A stretch of 34,765 nucleotides of DNA. It comes from an uncultured Methylococcales bacterium. Lineage in GTDB: Bacteria; Pseudomonadota; Gammaproteobacteria; Methylococcales; Methylomonadaceae. Positions within the stretch are counted from its first letter, which is position 1; every line of letters begins with the position of its first letter. Below, piece after piece: positions 34,618 to 34,765 of this stretch. The position numbers were made by a program, and so were the translations under genes. Below the pieces are notes generated by a model. It made no database searches, had not been told where the DNA came from, and worked only from the letters and a program-made list of their open reading frames with translations. The DNA lies in the NCBI GenBank assembly GCA_903902705.1, contig CAIUVX010000073.1, positions 1 through 34,765 of the forward strand. Direction: 5' to 3'.

Positions 34618-34765
34618 ATGAAAAAGGGTTTAATAATAAGCGAAAGTAAACGTAAGATTTTTACCAGTGCAGAAAAGGCAAAAGTTGCCTTAACGGCGGT
34701 CAAGGGCATCAAGACGATCAATGAGAGAGCATCAAGAGCATGGTGTTCATCCAACGCAAGTAAGC
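34618..34765 (+). pseudogene. 5' fragment of an IS3-type transposase OrfA, frameshifted
   Basis: From the ATG at 34618 the plus strand reads ESKRKIFTSAEKAKVALTAVKGIKTINE, the helix-turn-helix start of IS3-family OrfA proteins (typical form: FTAEFKAKVALEAIKG..TINELA). The match then shifts frame: removing the T at 34732 restores AQEHGVHPTQVS, the expected continuation. So one inserted base breaks the gene. It runs off the right edge, so the rest of the element is unseen. The region 34512-34617 before it holds no gene; I could not define a terminal inverted repeat. Confidence 0.75.

Noticed and set aside
34563-34754. 63-codon minus-strand frame at the right end
   Set aside because: It lies antisense to the recognisable IS3 OrfA fragment.

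Overview
The window reads as a chromosomal segment of a gammaproteobacterial methanotroph or methylotroph, most likely of the order Methylococcales. Two things suggest this. The housekeeping gene sets are gammaproteobacterial (LysM protein-dprA-smg-topA; mutL-miaA-nnr-tsaE-amidase; aroE beside a YrdA-type gamma carbonic anhydrase). At the right end is a serine-cycle/C1 cluster: glyA, glycerate 2-kinase and the NADP-dependent methylene-tetrahydrofolate/methanopterin dehydrogenase mtdA on the minus strand, with malate dehydrogenase divergent from them. No rRNA, tRNA or CRISPR array was seen.

Layout. Positions 1-600 hold the tail of an unidentified gene entering from the left, fused to a dispersed repeat, and a small coiled-coil protein. 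Positions 760-5793 hold the plus-strand LysM-dprA-smg-topA run. Positions 5927-8100 hold three consecutive exported proteins of unknown function. Positions 8237-10259 hold aroE, a gamma carbonic anhydrase and a MEKHLA-domain protein. Positions 10402-16571 hold a minus-strand operon-like block, transcribed mutL-miaA-nnr-tsaE-amiC. Positions 16747-20008 hold a beta carbonic anhydrase and an unusual FimV-like polar protein with five exact-period 102-bp tandem repeats. Positions 20113-24342 hold hemL, a cobalamin adenosyltransferase, a small membrane-anchored protein, ribBA and an XRE regulator. Positions 24638-25384 hold a lipoprotein.

Positions 25385-27090 are a decayed zone: stacked palindromic repeats, the last ~82 codons of pntB, an AT-rich 5'-truncated ORF of possible phage-defence origin, and a 3'-truncated DUF1614 membrane gene. 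Positions 27275-29698 encode a large secreted protein with three Ig-like repeats and a glycosidase-like domain. Positions 29853-34511 are the C1 cluster. The window ends in a frameshifted IS3-type OrfA fragment.

The C1 genes cooperate as follows: MtdA oxidises methylene-H4F/H4MPT, GlyA condenses the C1 unit with glycine to serine, glycerate kinase returns glycerate to 2-phosphoglycerate, and Mdh interconverts oxaloacetate and malate.

At least three families of dispersed palindromic repeats recur in the intergenic spaces, often abutting stop codons or truncated genes, so repeat insertion seems a main force reshaping this region. No complete new system is evident. The best leads are the orphan AIPR-like fragment at the pntB scar, the repeat-bearing FimV paralogue, the three-gene exported cluster and the non-canonical dprA start.
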